Source: Tomocerus qinae (lineage: Eukaryota > Arthropoda > Collembola > Entomobryomorpha > Tomoceridae). Taken from it: a DNA stretch of 64,000 nucleotides. The notes under the pieces are model-generated. The model searched no databases. It was not told the DNA's origin and was given only the letters and a program-made list of their open reading frames with translations. The stretch spans positions 6,696,001 through 6,760,000 of the forward strand of contig CM034546.1 of the NCBI GenBank assembly GCA_020055645.1, read 5' to 3'. Shown here piece by piece: positions 1-11,960 of the stretch; position 1 is the stretch's first letter; each line of letters begins with the position of its first letter. The position numbers and the translations under genes were made by a program.

Positions 1-1297
1 AATAGGAGCTGTTCTAACTTATCTCTTGGTGATGATGCAATTTCAACTTTCATAAGAGTCCACATGGTCTATGTTCTATAATATATATTATGTACGTAAT
101 TGAATTGGAATCATTTTCCGCCTATTTCTCAATCTGCTTTTCAAAAGGCTCATATACAGTCTTGAAGGCAAAACAAATTATGAAAAATAATGCAACTTAT
201 TATATGAAATAAAAGCTCAGTCGACTCTTTGGGATAAGTTCTAATCCCCACATTCTGATGCGATGTTATATTTTTTTTAAACTGATAACCTGGTTGAATA
301 TGTGCATTTAAATATTTTCCAGCGCTGTCTATTTAATTTGGGCGTCATAGATTTTAGCTCATTTAATGTTTCTGAATCGGAGGATTTCCAAAATCCTAAT
401 TTCTCGTCGTGTAGTACGTGGCGTGGGGAGTCAAAATTGGTCTTTAAAAATGTAATTCATTCAATTAATTGGTTTGTCGACCAAAACCCTATAAATTTGA
501 GTCTAAGCATTATCTGAGGTAAAAGCTACGGTAATTTTGCAGTCTAGGGTCAGCATAGTCCGTCTCCTCTATTTCCAATTCCATAAACTGATAGGAAAGG
601 AACTAGGAATCTTAATTTTAGTTGTTGGGGTAGGTAGAGAAATAAAGATACACACAGTATGAAGTAATACAACATTGTGTCTTGCAAGATTAGCCGGCAA
701 AAATGAGTTGTTTTGAATTGATCGCTTTGGAAACTTTGACAGACTGAGACTGGACTTGAAAAGAATAAAATTTATTAATAATTTTGTAGTTTTATTCTGT
801 ACCTGCGTTTCAATAAATGCTTACTTAACTTTCAAAATCCTTAACCCAAGGTGAGTAAACAACAACAGATTGCAAGTAAACACAAAATTAAAAAATAGTA
901 AACATGTACATTCAGCATACAGCATTTTAAAATGAAAATTTGAATATTTTGTAAATAATTTATTGATAATTGGGAGATTATGACAGATATTCAACCAAAG
1001 AAATCTTTCTCACAATTCAAGGATAACACAGACAGGTATTGGAGTCTTTTCAATACCTATTCATGTTAATTTGATGACCGGCCACTAATTGTGAGACTTA
1101 TCTATTGAGTAATATCAAATATTGAATTGAAAATTGAACTTCTTGTCAATCTTTCATCCTTCATCCTTAGATAGTGGTCCTTAGGCATTTATTTTCTCCA
1201 TGATCCCCATATATGATATGATAATTTTGAAGTTTATACATTTATTAAATATATTGATTGTGGTATATTAACATTAAAATATTGTTTCACTCAGTTA
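1..1297. other. Left flank, no gene recognised
   Basis: AT-rich sequence with only short open frames (for example 302-517) that have no recognisable domain and no convincing splice context. I see no RNA gene or clear transposon ends here. The last part is the upstream region of the zinc-finger gene; a pyrimidine run ending in CCTAG at 1340-1344 could be the acceptor of an unseen 5' untranslated exon. Confidence 0.5.
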
Positions 1298-1360
1298 TTG
1301 TACTTTAAACCATTAATTATTATTTTGTTTATTTTGTTTCCTAGTTCAAGTCAGATAATA

Positions 1361-2984
1361 ATGCCATCTAAAAGACGAAAGAAGAAGCGATCTAAGGAAG
1401 AAATAAACAAAATAAATAAATTCAAGAGAAGGCGAGAGGACGCCAACTTACCAGAGGAACTGAAACTGCAGCGGAAACTGCGCCAGAAAAAGACGGGCAA
1501 AGCTTTAAAGGAGCGCAAGAAGATAGCTGAAGGACAGAATAATTTGCGCCAAATGCTGGAATTCACAGAGCAACAATACGGAGAGTGCATTAGAAAAGGC
1601 TGTTCAAAGTTTACTAAAGAAGAACGCGCTTTATACCGCGAAGAAAAACCTGTGAAGAGTAGGAGACTTTTAAAACGAGGAGTAGTGGATGCCAATTCAA
1701 TTATCAACCAAAAAGTTAATACCCGGAAAACGTTGATGGAAATTGGAAAATTAAAAATATCGTTGGGAGCCTTGAAACAAGCTACTTATGAATTAGTGAG
1801 ATTGAATGTAAAATCTGAAGTGGAACGTCTGGAATGTATGAATTCATATTTAATATTTATTAAGTCATTACCTAATATTACTTTTTATTGTCATAGTCGC
1901 CGCCAAAACTAAAAGCCAGCGTCAAAAGGAACGTGAAGCAAAATTAACCGATGAAGAACGGCGTTTGAGGCTAGAGAAAAGTGCACAACGTAAGAAGGAA
2001 CGTCTTGAAAACTTTACAGAAGAAGAGCGGCGATTATTTCTGGACAAAGTGGAGCGTAGAAAAAAGCGAAATTCAGAGAGGGCGAAAAAACGTAATGCAG
2101 CATTAACCGAAAATGAGCGCTTTTTAAAACGACAGAGAGAGGTGAAGCGTGGATTCGAAAACTCCTCTATAGAAATGTTTCCATTGCTAATCGTTGACAA
2201 GACTATTTGCGGACTATTTGCATGCGTTGTTTGCAAGGAAGAAATGGGCTCAGAAAGGGGATTGATGAGACATTATATAAGGAACCACACCGAGTCTGAA
2301 ATATCAAAAGCAAAAGAAATGCTTCAAAAAAAAGATGTTAAAAGTGTAAATAAATTTCTAGTCAGAGTATACAAATGTGAATTATGTTCAGAAAAATGTC
2401 ACCAAATTTCCAACCTCAGAACGCATCTAATGCAAACGCATCCCGACAACAAGGAAATCCTAAAGAAAATTTGTTTTCCGTGTTCTCTCTGTAAAGAAAT
2501 TTTCTGTTTCAGAAAACATTTACTGCTGCATCTGAAAAAGTCTCACGAAATGTTCACTCAGTGTCCAGTATGTAAAGAAAATATGGAATCTCAAGAGGCA
2601 TTTACAAATCATGTTGCTGAATTCCATTCTGATTGCATCAGGAAAGATGAAATGATTTTACGATATGAAGGAGGATACTTTTGCCAAACATGTGGTTATG
2701 CCAATAAAAAATATGACCAAACAAAGTCACATTCCCAAGTTCATTCTCCAAGAGATATCTTTCAGTGTGATTTGTGTGACTTAAAGTATAAAACGAAAAA
2801 CAATCTCATCCGCCACAAGTTAATGGATCACGAGAAAATTAGATGTGGAGTTTGTGAAAGACGATTTAGCGACGAACAATCATGCCGAATACATAACTGC
2901 CGCCGTCGTGAGGTTTTACAGAAAAAAATTCGAAGAACAGCAAAAATCAAAGAGTATTTAGAAAGTAACGTGGAAGTGCCGTAG
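1361..2984 (+). CDS. C2H2 zinc-finger protein with a basic, coiled-coil-like N-terminus
   Basis: Two exons, 1361-1835 and 1897-2984, join in phase 1 across a 61-bp GT-AG intron (GTATGA donor, CATAG acceptor) and give about 520 residues. I chose the ATG at 1361 because the start MPSKRRKKKRSK is preceded by a likely acceptor rather than by more protein-like sequence. Residues 1 to about 255 are rich in Lys, Arg and Glu. They include about three repeats of a 24-residue pattern around TEEERRLxL, so a charged helix or coiled coil is likely. From about residue 265 to 500 there are seven C2H2-type fingers (CVVC, CELC, CSLC, CPVC, CQTC, CDLC and CGVC starts, most with H-x3/4/5-H). The linkers are not the TGEKP type, so DNA binding is plausible but not certain. 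Nuclear location is inferred. No close family could be named. Confidence 0.8.
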
Positions 2985-3597
2985 AAAGAAGAGAAAATAA
3001 TATTAAACTATCAGTGATTATGGTCCAACCTGGAAAAAACCTCTATTGACCGTTTATAAAGAAATTACAGAAAAGAATTACAAAATGTATTTAGAAGAAG
3101 TCATAGAAAAAGAAATAAATTTGTTGAAAGAACGAAAAGCTGGAAAAGATTTCATAAGTTTTTGTATGTATTATTGTATAGGTAATTAGAATATAATTTA
3201 ATCGCTTAAATTAACATACTAATAGCTTGGATTATTTCAAGGCCGTTATGAACTTTTATGTTATAAATGAAGGAAACGCATGAAGTGGAATGAGTGTACA
3301 TTTCCTATTAGTTTCCTTGATTAGGTAGGTGCTTGCTCACAATGACGTCTTTGATTTTCTTGGAATGTTCAACAGTTCAACCTTTCTCTTTACAGCGCAG
3401 CCTTGCATACTACACATTATAGACAGTTTGCCTTCAGGATTCAACTAGTCGGAGAGAAAAATATTATGTGCTTTATTAATTTGTGACTAAATTATAGTGG
3501 CAATTTTACATTTTCATTTAAAGCAAAGTCTCTTTATAATTACAGTAATTGTGAAACAGTTAATTCACCTGATTTGCTTGTGGTAGCTGGATAAGAC
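2985..3597. other. Spacer between zinc-finger and F-box genes
   Basis: Contains the 3' untranslated region of the zinc-finger gene and the F-box upstream region. One frame (about 3017-3189) stays open for 57 codons and reads as a charged helix, but the space to the stop of the preceding gene is too short for a normal intron. No transposon ends were seen. Confidence 0.4.
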
Positions 3598-3608
3598 TAT
3601 ATATAAAA
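3598..3608 (+). promoter_or_regulatory. TATA-like box upstream of the F-box gene
   Basis: TATATATAAAA lies 28-38 bp upstream of the ATG at 3636. A TCAGA initiator-like pentamer begins at 3619, only about 20 bp downstream, which is closer than the usual 28-32 bp. The assignment is therefore weak. Confidence 0.3.
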
Positions 3609-3635
3609 ACTTCAAAGGTCAGATCAAGTTAAAAA

Positions 3636-5533
3636 ATGGAGAAAACGTCGGCCGTGAAGAAATTAAAACTTGAAACTGTCCCCCCGTTTGTCCAGAGTAT
3701 TTACAATGGAAGGCTTATTACGGAAAAAGAGAGACTGGAATCGGTAATTTTTAAAGATTAAATTGAAGATAAATATTTGAATTGTAATAGTGTAATTAGA
3801 ATTTTGCGTAAATACTATATCATCTTGAATGTTGTGTGCTAATTTAATTGATAGATCAATGAGCAGGAAGCAGAAAACAAATTCACGCTCAATCCACTTC
3901 AAAATCCGATGCAAATTAATACAGTAAGCGGAACAAATCCGGTTTAAACCATTATATGAATATAATTAATATAATAATTAATTGGATGTAATATCAATTA
4001 TATTGTGATTATAAATTTTTAAAGTAATATCACATTCAATTGCAGATTATTAGAAATCTGTTTGGATATTTCGGAGTTGAAGGCTTGAAATCCTGCCGTG
4101 CTGTTTGTCAAAAATGGAATGCTGAAGCGGAGCGCCTTCTTAGAAAAAATGCAAGAATTACGTTTGGTCGTCCTTTGAAAAACTCTGATATAGTCCGGCG
4201 TCCGGAAAATTTTCTTGAAGCATTTCGTCATTTTTCTGCATCGACAACAAATCTACCTTTTACTTCATTTAGTTTTTTGGATAAAGTGAAATGGCGAGTT
4301 TCAGATTTAGAAAACTTCATAGACCAGCACAGGAACGACATTCTGGAGCTACAACTTAATTATATTGGGATATTCAATGAGCACGATGAATGGGAAGAAG
4401 AATTGGACATCAACTATTGGTTTTCCAACTTATTCATCCCAAAACTGACAATTTTAAATTATGACGACGAAGGAAGAAACAAAAATATAACAAAATTTAC
4501 ATTTTCTTCAAAAATACTGGCTTCGACTACGCACATTAATCTAAGTCAATGCAACATTAAAATTGAACACGAAAAGCCCCTCTGCCCAATTTTCTTTGAC
4601 ATTACCAGCTTGAACTTTTGGAAAGACGGAATTTTACTGAAGGAATATTGTCTTCACGATGCAATTGATTTTAGCAAAGCTCAACATATTAGTATAGCTC
4701 GCTGTGACGATGAGTTGTACACAATTCCCATTCTAGATTTCAGCCAATGTTTTGGTCTCAATGTACAATATATGGAATTGACTGACGTTGATGTTCGCAG
4801 TTGGGATGCTGCCAAAGTCGTAATTGAAACTTTGGTATTAGATTGTATTCCACTTTTAGACAAAACAAAAATCGAAATTAAGGAACTCCATTTCAAAAGT
4901 TCTGACATTGATTTGTCTGTTTTGCCATTGTCAATAGAAAAACTTCATTTCTTTTTTTACTGTACTACTGATATTTTTTGCAGCGAGTCTGTAACTTTGC
5001 CGAACTTGATATTTTTAAACATAATGGAATCCTACGAGTTAGAATGCTTGAGTTTCTTTGCAAATTGCTCCAAATTACGAGATATTGACATCGACTCCAC
5101 TGGGCATTCTGGCACTGAAAATGTTCTGTTGAACTTGGAGTGGTTGCCGAATAGCGTGGAACGAATGAAAGTAAAAGGAGTTGAAAATATTGAATGTGAA
5201 CTTGGTGATAAGAGGAAACTGGATAAACTTGTTTTGGAAATGTATTCATTGGGAGACGCGGGAAAATTTTTAAATAAAATCATCCCGATAATTTTGGTTC
5301 TGCAATGGAAAAGTGAATTCGAAACAAGCGGAAGTCTTTTTTTGTTTTTGCAGAAATTTAAAGAATTAATTTTATACATCGGTCCATTCATTTGGGATGA
5401 CAAAGTCAATGTATTCGAATTGAGTCCTTTGATGCCTCTTGTTGACAATAAAGCAAAATATTATGTTTTCGAAAACAATCAAGGACGATCCATGGAAGCA
5501 AAAGAATTCGAGGATATGAAAGTACTGGACTAG
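3636..5533 (+). CDS. F-box protein with leucine-rich C-terminal region
   Basis: Three exons (3636-3743, 3855-3923, 4046-5533), all joined in phase 0 by GT-AG introns of 111 and 122 bp, give about 554 residues. The first two small exons encode a charged leader starting MEKTSAVKKLKLE. An F-box-like segment spans about residues 52-96, with the pattern NPMQINTIIRNLFGYF, then LKSCRAVCQKWN, matching the family's L-x-I-F-x-Y-L and C-R-x-V-C-K-x-W core. In known proteins the F-box binds SKP1 in a ubiquitin-ligase complex. The remaining roughly 450 residues have irregular leucine-rich segments (for example TSLNFW, LIFLNIMES), as in substrate-binding LRR-like regions, but no regular repeat could be drawn. 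Large F-box/LRR families are common in springtails. The target is unknown. Confidence 0.75.
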
Positions 5534-7537
5534 AAATGAATATTTTTAAATGTAAATTAACTCGGGTTAAACATAATCGATTTAAGGCTCGCCATGCATC
5601 AAGAAAACTTATGAAGTTGATTAATTAATTTTGAATAGCTATTTTGAAAGCATAATCCATCTGTAAAATAATTTATCGGTGTATTTTTAATTTTACTGAC
5701 TAAATAATTAAGAACTGGTAAATTGTTGTAATTTTTCCAATAAGTTATATTGATACTAATATTAATATATACATTGATGATAGTTTTTTGACACAATTTT
5801 ATTCATGTTAAATGGTTACAGTTTAATACTTTGGTTGGATAATATGAAGTTGATTAAAAATATTATTAATTAAGTATCTTTTAATTACGTATTTAATAAT
5901 GTGGTTCACTTATATTTAAATAAACTGTTAATGTAACTTTTTAAATTCACAGGATCCATTGTATGCAGCAGTTAAAAGCTACTGTCAGTAATAAACAGTT
6001 TCTAAAATGAGTGCAATCAATACTGTCTTTACGTAATTACAATGAAAGTTATTCAGGATTACTATTTAATTTTTGTAAAAACTTTTTGTGTTTTAAGCGT
6101 ATGAAATTACAATTTTGTGGCTCTACATAAAACATTTCAGGAATCGGTTACGATTACTATACAAAAGGGGTTTTCTGGCTACCATTTTTTCAATTTTGTA
6201 ATATATTGCTCGATATCTTTTGAACGAAGTAAAACTAAACTTTATATTCGACACATTTTTAGGTGGGTATCGTTTGATTGATTTTGATCATAAAAATATT
6301 GAACTATGAATATGAACAGCCATAAATCAGAAGCATATGGTGAATTGGTGATACAATTTCTAAATTTTGTAACAATAAAAGATGTTAACAAGGACCAGTC
6401 AATCGAGAAGAACGACTTTGATTTGGCGAGGGAAACATTAAAATTACTTTGCTTTACAATTATAAGAGGTTTTACTGCCCAATGAATTTGTTAAAAGCAT
6501 CGGTGGTTAGATATATTTATGTACATACATGCAATTTTTTATTTTGTGCCCCTGGTGACTAAATATGCAGTAGATATCCATATACTACAAAAATGAAGTA
6601 CCGAGAATGTTACATTTAATGATTTTCTTTAACTGCACTAGTTTGTTGTTATCATTATCTTTGACAGTCAAATAAGTTTAATTACTAACCAGACGAAATT
6701 AAAACAAATGTTACAGATTCCACTATTACTGCAGCATAACCACCCACAAAATCATGGTTACTATTACGACATCCATAGAATAATTTAGAAAAAATTATTA
6801 AATAAATTAGAAAAATTGCATAATGTCGGGGCTTTAACAAGGAGAGTCATATTTTACAATAACCTAAGTGACCGATTTATTCAAACTTGAGTTAAGTTGA
6901 ATGTAACAAGCTGCTGATGTCGCTGGAGACAATCAGGTCTTGTCATAATAACCTGTTATGCGTCAGTAGGTCGGTAATATATTATGGTAAAAAAATTCTG
7001 CTTCCTTATCTTCTAGGTCAATCGCGACGAGTGGGTTAAAGGACAAAGTCCACATTTTTGTGTAATATTCGGCCCTATCTTAAAATAGGGACTGCAATGG
7101 AATATGAAGTTGAAATTTTGCTGAGGTGTAGATTTAGTTCCTTATTTTCAAAACATGCAAGAACCAGAGTGCTGCACCCTTTTAAACGAGATATTAATTA
7201 TTTTGTAGGGACGGTTTTTGCATGTAATTAATAGGGAAATAAAAATCTCTTAAAGAATTCGGTATAAAAACGATATACTGCAAACTCCAACAGATATGAA
7301 ATTCGGGGACATTGATCATATATTGGACATCAACAGAATTGATTATATATTGGAGCACAACAAATACAAAATCCAGCATGCTGCACTTCCTACTTTCGGC
7401 GATTCAGCAACCAGAAGAACGTTTTTCGATTTTCATGCTACTTTCTTTGCTACCATAGAGTATGACGTCATTCTGAGAAGGTTCTCTATGATGGTAACTA
7501 TGGACATCTAATATGCAACAATCCTGTTTGTGTCAAC
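5534..7537. other. Gene-free AT-rich spacer
   Basis: About 2 kb with only short open frames (for example 5599-5796, minus) and no recognised domain, RNA gene or paired transposon ends. Confidence 0.45.
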
Positions 7538-7680
7538 ATCTATAATCTATTATAATTTCCGGGGTATGTATGTATGTCTGTGTGTTCACCCTTCCCCCAT
7601 TTTACCCATGTTGACATTTCTATACGAATTATAATTTCCGGGGGTGTGTGTTTGTGTGTTGACATTTCATTCAATTTTTT
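7538..7680. repeat. Imperfect GT-rich direct repeat
   Basis: Two diverged copies of a block with TATAATTTCCGGGG followed by a TGTGTGT-rich run and a TTGACATTTC motif, about 75 bp apart. Probably a decayed tandem duplication. Confidence 0.45.
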
Positions 7681-7690
7681 GGTAGTGTAG

Positions 7691-7835
7691 CCGATTTGTT
7701 ATGTCACACAGCGACATTTCCTATACATTTCCATGGGGCAGAAAAATATTTTAGACAAAATTATTTTTTGACACGCATTTTCACTATAGTGATGCCCCAT
7801 GCAAATGTATATGAAAGTGTGGCGTCATGAATCGG
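7691..7835. repeat. Foldback (MITE-like) element
   Basis: Imperfect inverted arms of about 45 bp meet around a short AT-rich centre. The best-preserved part is ATACATTTCCATGGGGCA at 7723-7740 against its complement at 7793-7810 (one mismatch). The outer ends both start CCGATT when read inwards. No clear target duplication was found. Confidence 0.5.
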
Positions 7836-7877
7836 TTTACATACAAAAAAATTTAGAAGTGCCTGGGAATTCCAAAC

Positions 7878-8010
7878 CATAGGAGGAATTCTCTTGTAAT
7901 GTCCTTTTATAAATCACCCGCTGGCCAACAAAACATTTGACGGACCTCAACACAAGGGGAAATAAATACGCTGCATCCGAATACACTCCCACCAGAGAAT
8001 TCCTCCTATG
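7878..8010. mobile_element. 133-bp MITE with 17-bp inverted repeats and 8-bp target duplication
   Basis: The left end CATAGGAGGAATTCTCT (7878-7894) is matched perfectly in inverse at 7994-8010. The element is flanked on both sides by TTCCAAAC (7870-7877 and 8011-8018). An 8-bp duplication is typical of hAT and P superfamilies; CA ends fit either. There is no coding capacity, so it is a non-autonomous copy. The perfect ends and duplication suggest a fairly recent insertion. Confidence 0.8.
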
Positions 8011-8280
8011 TTCCAAACCTATTTTACTTCTACTAGCCTTGAGGTGAAGGCATAGAGTGATATTCTCCGATTTTGCACCCGATTGGAATTCTACCTACGA
8101 TGTCACAGAGGTGTAAGCACCTAAGACCAAGTAACAATGATTATTTGGTTGGGTGGGGTATCTACTTCCCTGTGGTAGTAAGTGGAATATGAAATCGGGA
8201 AAACGCCTGTCTTCACCTTGTAATGGTTTTGATATAAAATCAGTTACTAGAATAACAAAATCGACGCATCTTGGTAATGC

Positions 8281-8590
8281 TAAGAAGCATAAACTGTATA
8301 AAGAGTGTCTAATAGAGAACTTCCCGTAAGGAATTTTGAAAGTTTATAAAAGGGACATTTTTCACTAATTTTATCCCTAAATATCCAACTTTGTGTGGTT
8401 GATATGTAGTTTGAAAGGGAATAAATGCAGAACGATTACTTGGATGCTGTGTTGAAGCATTATAGCAAAGGTAGAGATAAGGGACGTTTCTCAGAAAAAA
8501 AATCCCTTATAAATCTTCAGAAATCTAAATAGCAAAATTCGCTACTGGACTCTCCTTATACAGCTCTACGACTACAGTTTATGCTTCTTG
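8281..8590. mobile_element. 310-bp hAT-like MITE
   Basis: Ends read YAAGAAGCATAAACTGTA inwards from both sides (8281-8298 and 8573-8590). Homology between the arms continues past a 12-bp insertion in the right arm. Flanking octamers GGTAATGC (8273-8280) and GGTAATAC (8591-8598) match at 7 of 8 positions, as expected of an older hAT duplication. No open frame. Confidence 0.6.
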
Positions 8591-8598
8591 GGTAATAC

Positions 8599-9335
8599 CA
8601 ATAACCAATTTCTGCATCTTTCTGCAGCCAGTTTGAGGAATGGGTGCATTCAGCTTTCTTTTAGCTGAGAAAAAGTCCGTGGTCATGGGTAGGTACCAAT
8701 ATAATTATTTTTGTATTTAAAATAACCGAAAGCTGTCTCGTTTTTACAGAATTGAGCATGCCGCAACTGTAGGCTTGACTTATTACAAATTATCACTGAT
8801 ATTCGCACTTTTATCGTAATCAAAAAAATCGGACCGTTCTCATTTTAATTCAGCATTCAACTCATTTAGAACTGTCACAAAAGTAACTGCACATCATTAA
8901 ACAAAACATTTGTTGACGGAACACATTATTTGATGTACTGCCTATATTCCCGCACTCAGGAACCTTAAGTTAATAAATAGTATATATAATGTTGACTGTG
9001 GCAATAGAAGAAAGTTATTAAATGGTGCAGATGCGAGTGGCACTAGAAATGATCCAAAGTTCAAGAAATCCATATTTGTGACAACTCCAAACTCCCACTT
9101 CTAAATCTGATATTGATAAGCGACGCAAACCTAAGTGATATCGATAGTGAACTGTAGTTTTGGTTGCATAGGACATTAATTAAACTTTCATAAATTACAG
9201 AATAAACCGGGAAATTGCCAACACTGCCCATTTATAACAGTAAATCCAATCGTAGCTATGGGGATGTCCAATGCGTTGGTATATGGAAATTAAAAACGCT
9301 TTTAACTCGTCATTATTTTTATTTAGACAAAACAA
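8599..9335. other. Gene-free spacer
   Basis: No coding frame, RNA gene or paired repeat that I can support in this stretch. Confidence 0.4.
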
Positions 9336-9356
9336 CGTTTCGATTTCTTCATCAGG
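9336..9356 (-). ncRNA. Hammerhead-ribozyme-like core motif
   Basis: The minus strand reads CCTGATGAAGAAATCGAAACG, which has the two invariant blocks of a hammerhead ribozyme, CUGAUGA and GAAAC, seven bases apart. Downstream on the minus strand a GUC triplet could serve as cleavage site. Helix I and a stable helix II are not convincing by eye. Such motifs are known from terminal repeats of Penelope-like retroelements, so a decayed fragment of one is the best guess. Confidence 0.3.
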
Positions 9357-9399
9357 TTATTGTCTAATGAAAACGAAAAAAGACAATAAACAATTTTTA

Positions 9400-10944
9400 T
9401 TTTTATTAATATTTATCGAGTACCATAACTACTTATCATTTTAAATGCCAATATTACCTTAGACATATAGCCTACAAAATAATGATGTTACAAAAAGTCA
9501 GTAGAGAGATTATTACAGATAAGAGTGTATAACTAAATATAATATAATATAATACCATCAATGAAACAATATAGAACTATTTTACCTTACCAACTTCTAT
9601 GGAGTAATGATTTAAATGTAGTTTAATTTCAATTTGTAAAATATTGCCAATTTATATCAAAAATTTGATTTTGAAGAAAGTCTGCAAAAAATTCCACTCG
9701 TGTAACTGAATGAAATCTCAAAGTTAAACAAAATGTTACATACATTACACAACAAATAAGATCAACAAATTGTATTTACACTTTTTATGCATTCCGTACA
9801 ATTACAGTACACTGTATTTCAAAATTCAGTGTTGAAATAAATATTTTCCTTGAGAATGGTTTATGAAAATTATATAAAATTTTTCTATGTAATTCTGTGC
9901 TCTGATTAGCCAATTTCAAAAATGCATCGACCAATCAGTAGCGAGTTTCACTGGAAAATCGAATGAAATTGGATATTACAGGAAAGGCGTCGAACTGTTC
10001 ATTATCAGTTGTGTGGGCGGCGCCCTTACTGCTTCGCCTAAAGAGTGCGAGTGGTGCTGAGGTGAAGCGAGGAGTATGCTTATGCCTACAATAAACTTTT
10101 CTCTGCATTTCTTCTGCAGCACTCATTGCGCATGTATGTCACAAACAGGCATCGCGTAAAATTGTATTAGTATTATAATGAACGAATTTGTGACATTGTG
10201 ACAAACCAGGTAAACTACGACACAGGTACAACAATCATTAAAGGTAAATTTCATCGTTCAAAGTTTATGCTTATGTTGATATAGCGTGTTTGATACTTTG
10301 CACCTAAAACACAAATCTGAAATCATTTTAGTCAAAAATTGGCAATGTTGAGGAAGAGTTATATGAAGGCCTACATTCGCAAAATGGAAACCTTTCAATT
10401 TTCATTTTTCACATTTTCACATTCCACTTTTAATTTTAACGTTTTTTTAAATAAAAACATTTATCTCGTGAATGAAATAATATTTTTGTCACAATTACTG
10501 TTCAGTTCATAAAATTGGTTTATTTATATCTCAAAATATTATTTTTCATTGTGTAAAAACGTACAAGCAACAACTTAAGTATAAAGCAATAACACTAAGA
10601 AATAATAGAAATATAGAAATATGTATCAGTTAGTATATTTTTGCATAAGCAAATTCGTTCGATATAATATCCCTCTTCCAGATGAGTTAGGCAAAAATAA
10701 GTCAATAAAGTTCTGCGCAACTTTGTTCAGACCTTATTTTTTTTCAGTTACATCCGTGATGTGTACCATTGGGCCTTGCAACGTCGAGAAGAATGTATGG
10801 TCGGGTTGGCCTGTCTAATATCATGACCCCCTACATTTTAAGAGTGATGGTTTTTTAACGCCACTAAATAATCAAACTTTGAGTTGCATTTTGTTATTTA
10901 AAGGATAACTTTAACTTTTAACGTTTTGGAATTGCCCGCACAAA
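9400..10944. other. Gene-free spacer
   Basis: AT-rich sequence without a supported gene. Short frames at 9935-10126 (minus) and 10621-10818 (plus) have no domain, codon pattern or splice context. Confidence 0.4.
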
Positions 10945-11157
10945 CATATTATAATTATTATTTTATTATTATATCATCATATTATATTAATTATTATTTT
11001 ATTATTATATCATCATATTATATTAATTATTATTTTATTATTATTAAATCATCATATTATACTAATTATTATTTTATTATTATTAAATCATCATATTATA
11101 CTTATTATTATTTTATTATTATTAAATCATCATATTATACTTATTATTATTTTATAT
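10945..11157. repeat. AT-only minisatellite, unit about 42-45 bp, about five copies
   Basis: Copies of a unit made of ATTATTATTTTATTATTATT followed by AAATCATCATATTATACT stand head to tail. Early units have lost a few bases relative to later ones. The open frame across it (Tyr/Ile-rich) is a product of the repeat and is not a gene. Confidence 0.8.
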
Positions 11158-11635
11158 GTCCTTTCATATTTCCATAACCGTCTAATATTTACCCTGTATT
11201 AGAATTTTTCTAGGAAAGATGCGAATGCTCACTTTTTTCTATTCCTCACACTAATTCAGAATGTACAATGTGTTGCGGATCGGAAAAAAAGTCTTAAAAT
11301 AATTACCACATACTGCTTTCGCTCTTTGCTCGGAAAGGAACTTTGGCTTACTTCTTATGGTTTTTAAAATAAAATATTACATGATTTTAATTCAGGAGAC
11401 GTTTTCGACACATGACGAAACAAGGTAGGAAACGTTTTAATGGAGAATATCGCATAAAAAGAGGCAACAAATTCTACAAAGAAATTGGTATCGGAATTAA
11501 TAACAGTAAAATTATGTATTCATGTCGCGGACGTATGTTCATTTTTACAAGGTTGCAACGAGAAAATTAGTCAAATAGGAGACAAGTTCAAGATTGTCTG
11601 CAGGTAATAATACCTACAAATAAAATTCATGTTTG
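11158..11635. other. Gene-free spacer
   Basis: No supported gene or paired repeat. Confidence 0.4.
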
Positions 11636-11960
11636 CTTGATTTGAATTTATGAGAGATGAGAAATGATGTATAAATTCAAATGATTTCCTCCAACCAGAA
11701 AAGCTGCATTGAATCAACTATAATTTTCATTGCTCAATCAGCAAGCGGCTTTCGTACAGTCATCATCAGGCTATGTTGTGTGGAGTCAACAGCAGAAAAT
11801 TTTATAATAATAATAATAATTTTGTTAGATTACATTATTCAAAATGTAACTGAAATAAATACTAATGTTTACAAAACTAATGACAGTCTTAAGAACCTGG
11901 TTGGAGGAAATCATTTGAATTTATTCATCATTTCTCATCTCTCATAAATTCAAATCAAAC
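11636..11960. mobile_element. Foldback element with about 63-bp inverted arms
   Basis: The left arm (11636-11698, containing TTTGAATTTATGAGAGATGA and ending CCTCCAACCAG) is repeated in inverse at 11897-11960 with few mismatches. The 200-bp centre contains an (AAT)n run and, on the minus strand at 11748-11770, a hammerhead-like core. No open frame of note. Superfamily unknown; a Penelope-like remnant or a MITE are both possible. Confidence 0.6.
11748..11770 (-). ncRNA. Hammerhead-like core motif inside the foldback element
   Basis: The minus strand reads CCTGATGATGACTGTACGAAAGC, with CTGATGA and GAAA blocks nine bases apart. Helix II pairing is poor, so activity is doubtful; it may be a decayed copy. 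Confidence 0.25.

Noticed and set aside
4681-5448. Minus-strand frames inside the F-box gene
   Set aside because: Shadows of the coding strand; no domain.
7296-7511. 71-codon frame starting MKFGDIDHILDINRID
   Set aside because: Codon pattern looks coding-like for a few residues, but no family, no neighbours and no splice context support it.
10926-11177. 83-codon Tyr/Ile-rich frame
   Set aside because: Produced entirely by the AT-only minisatellite.
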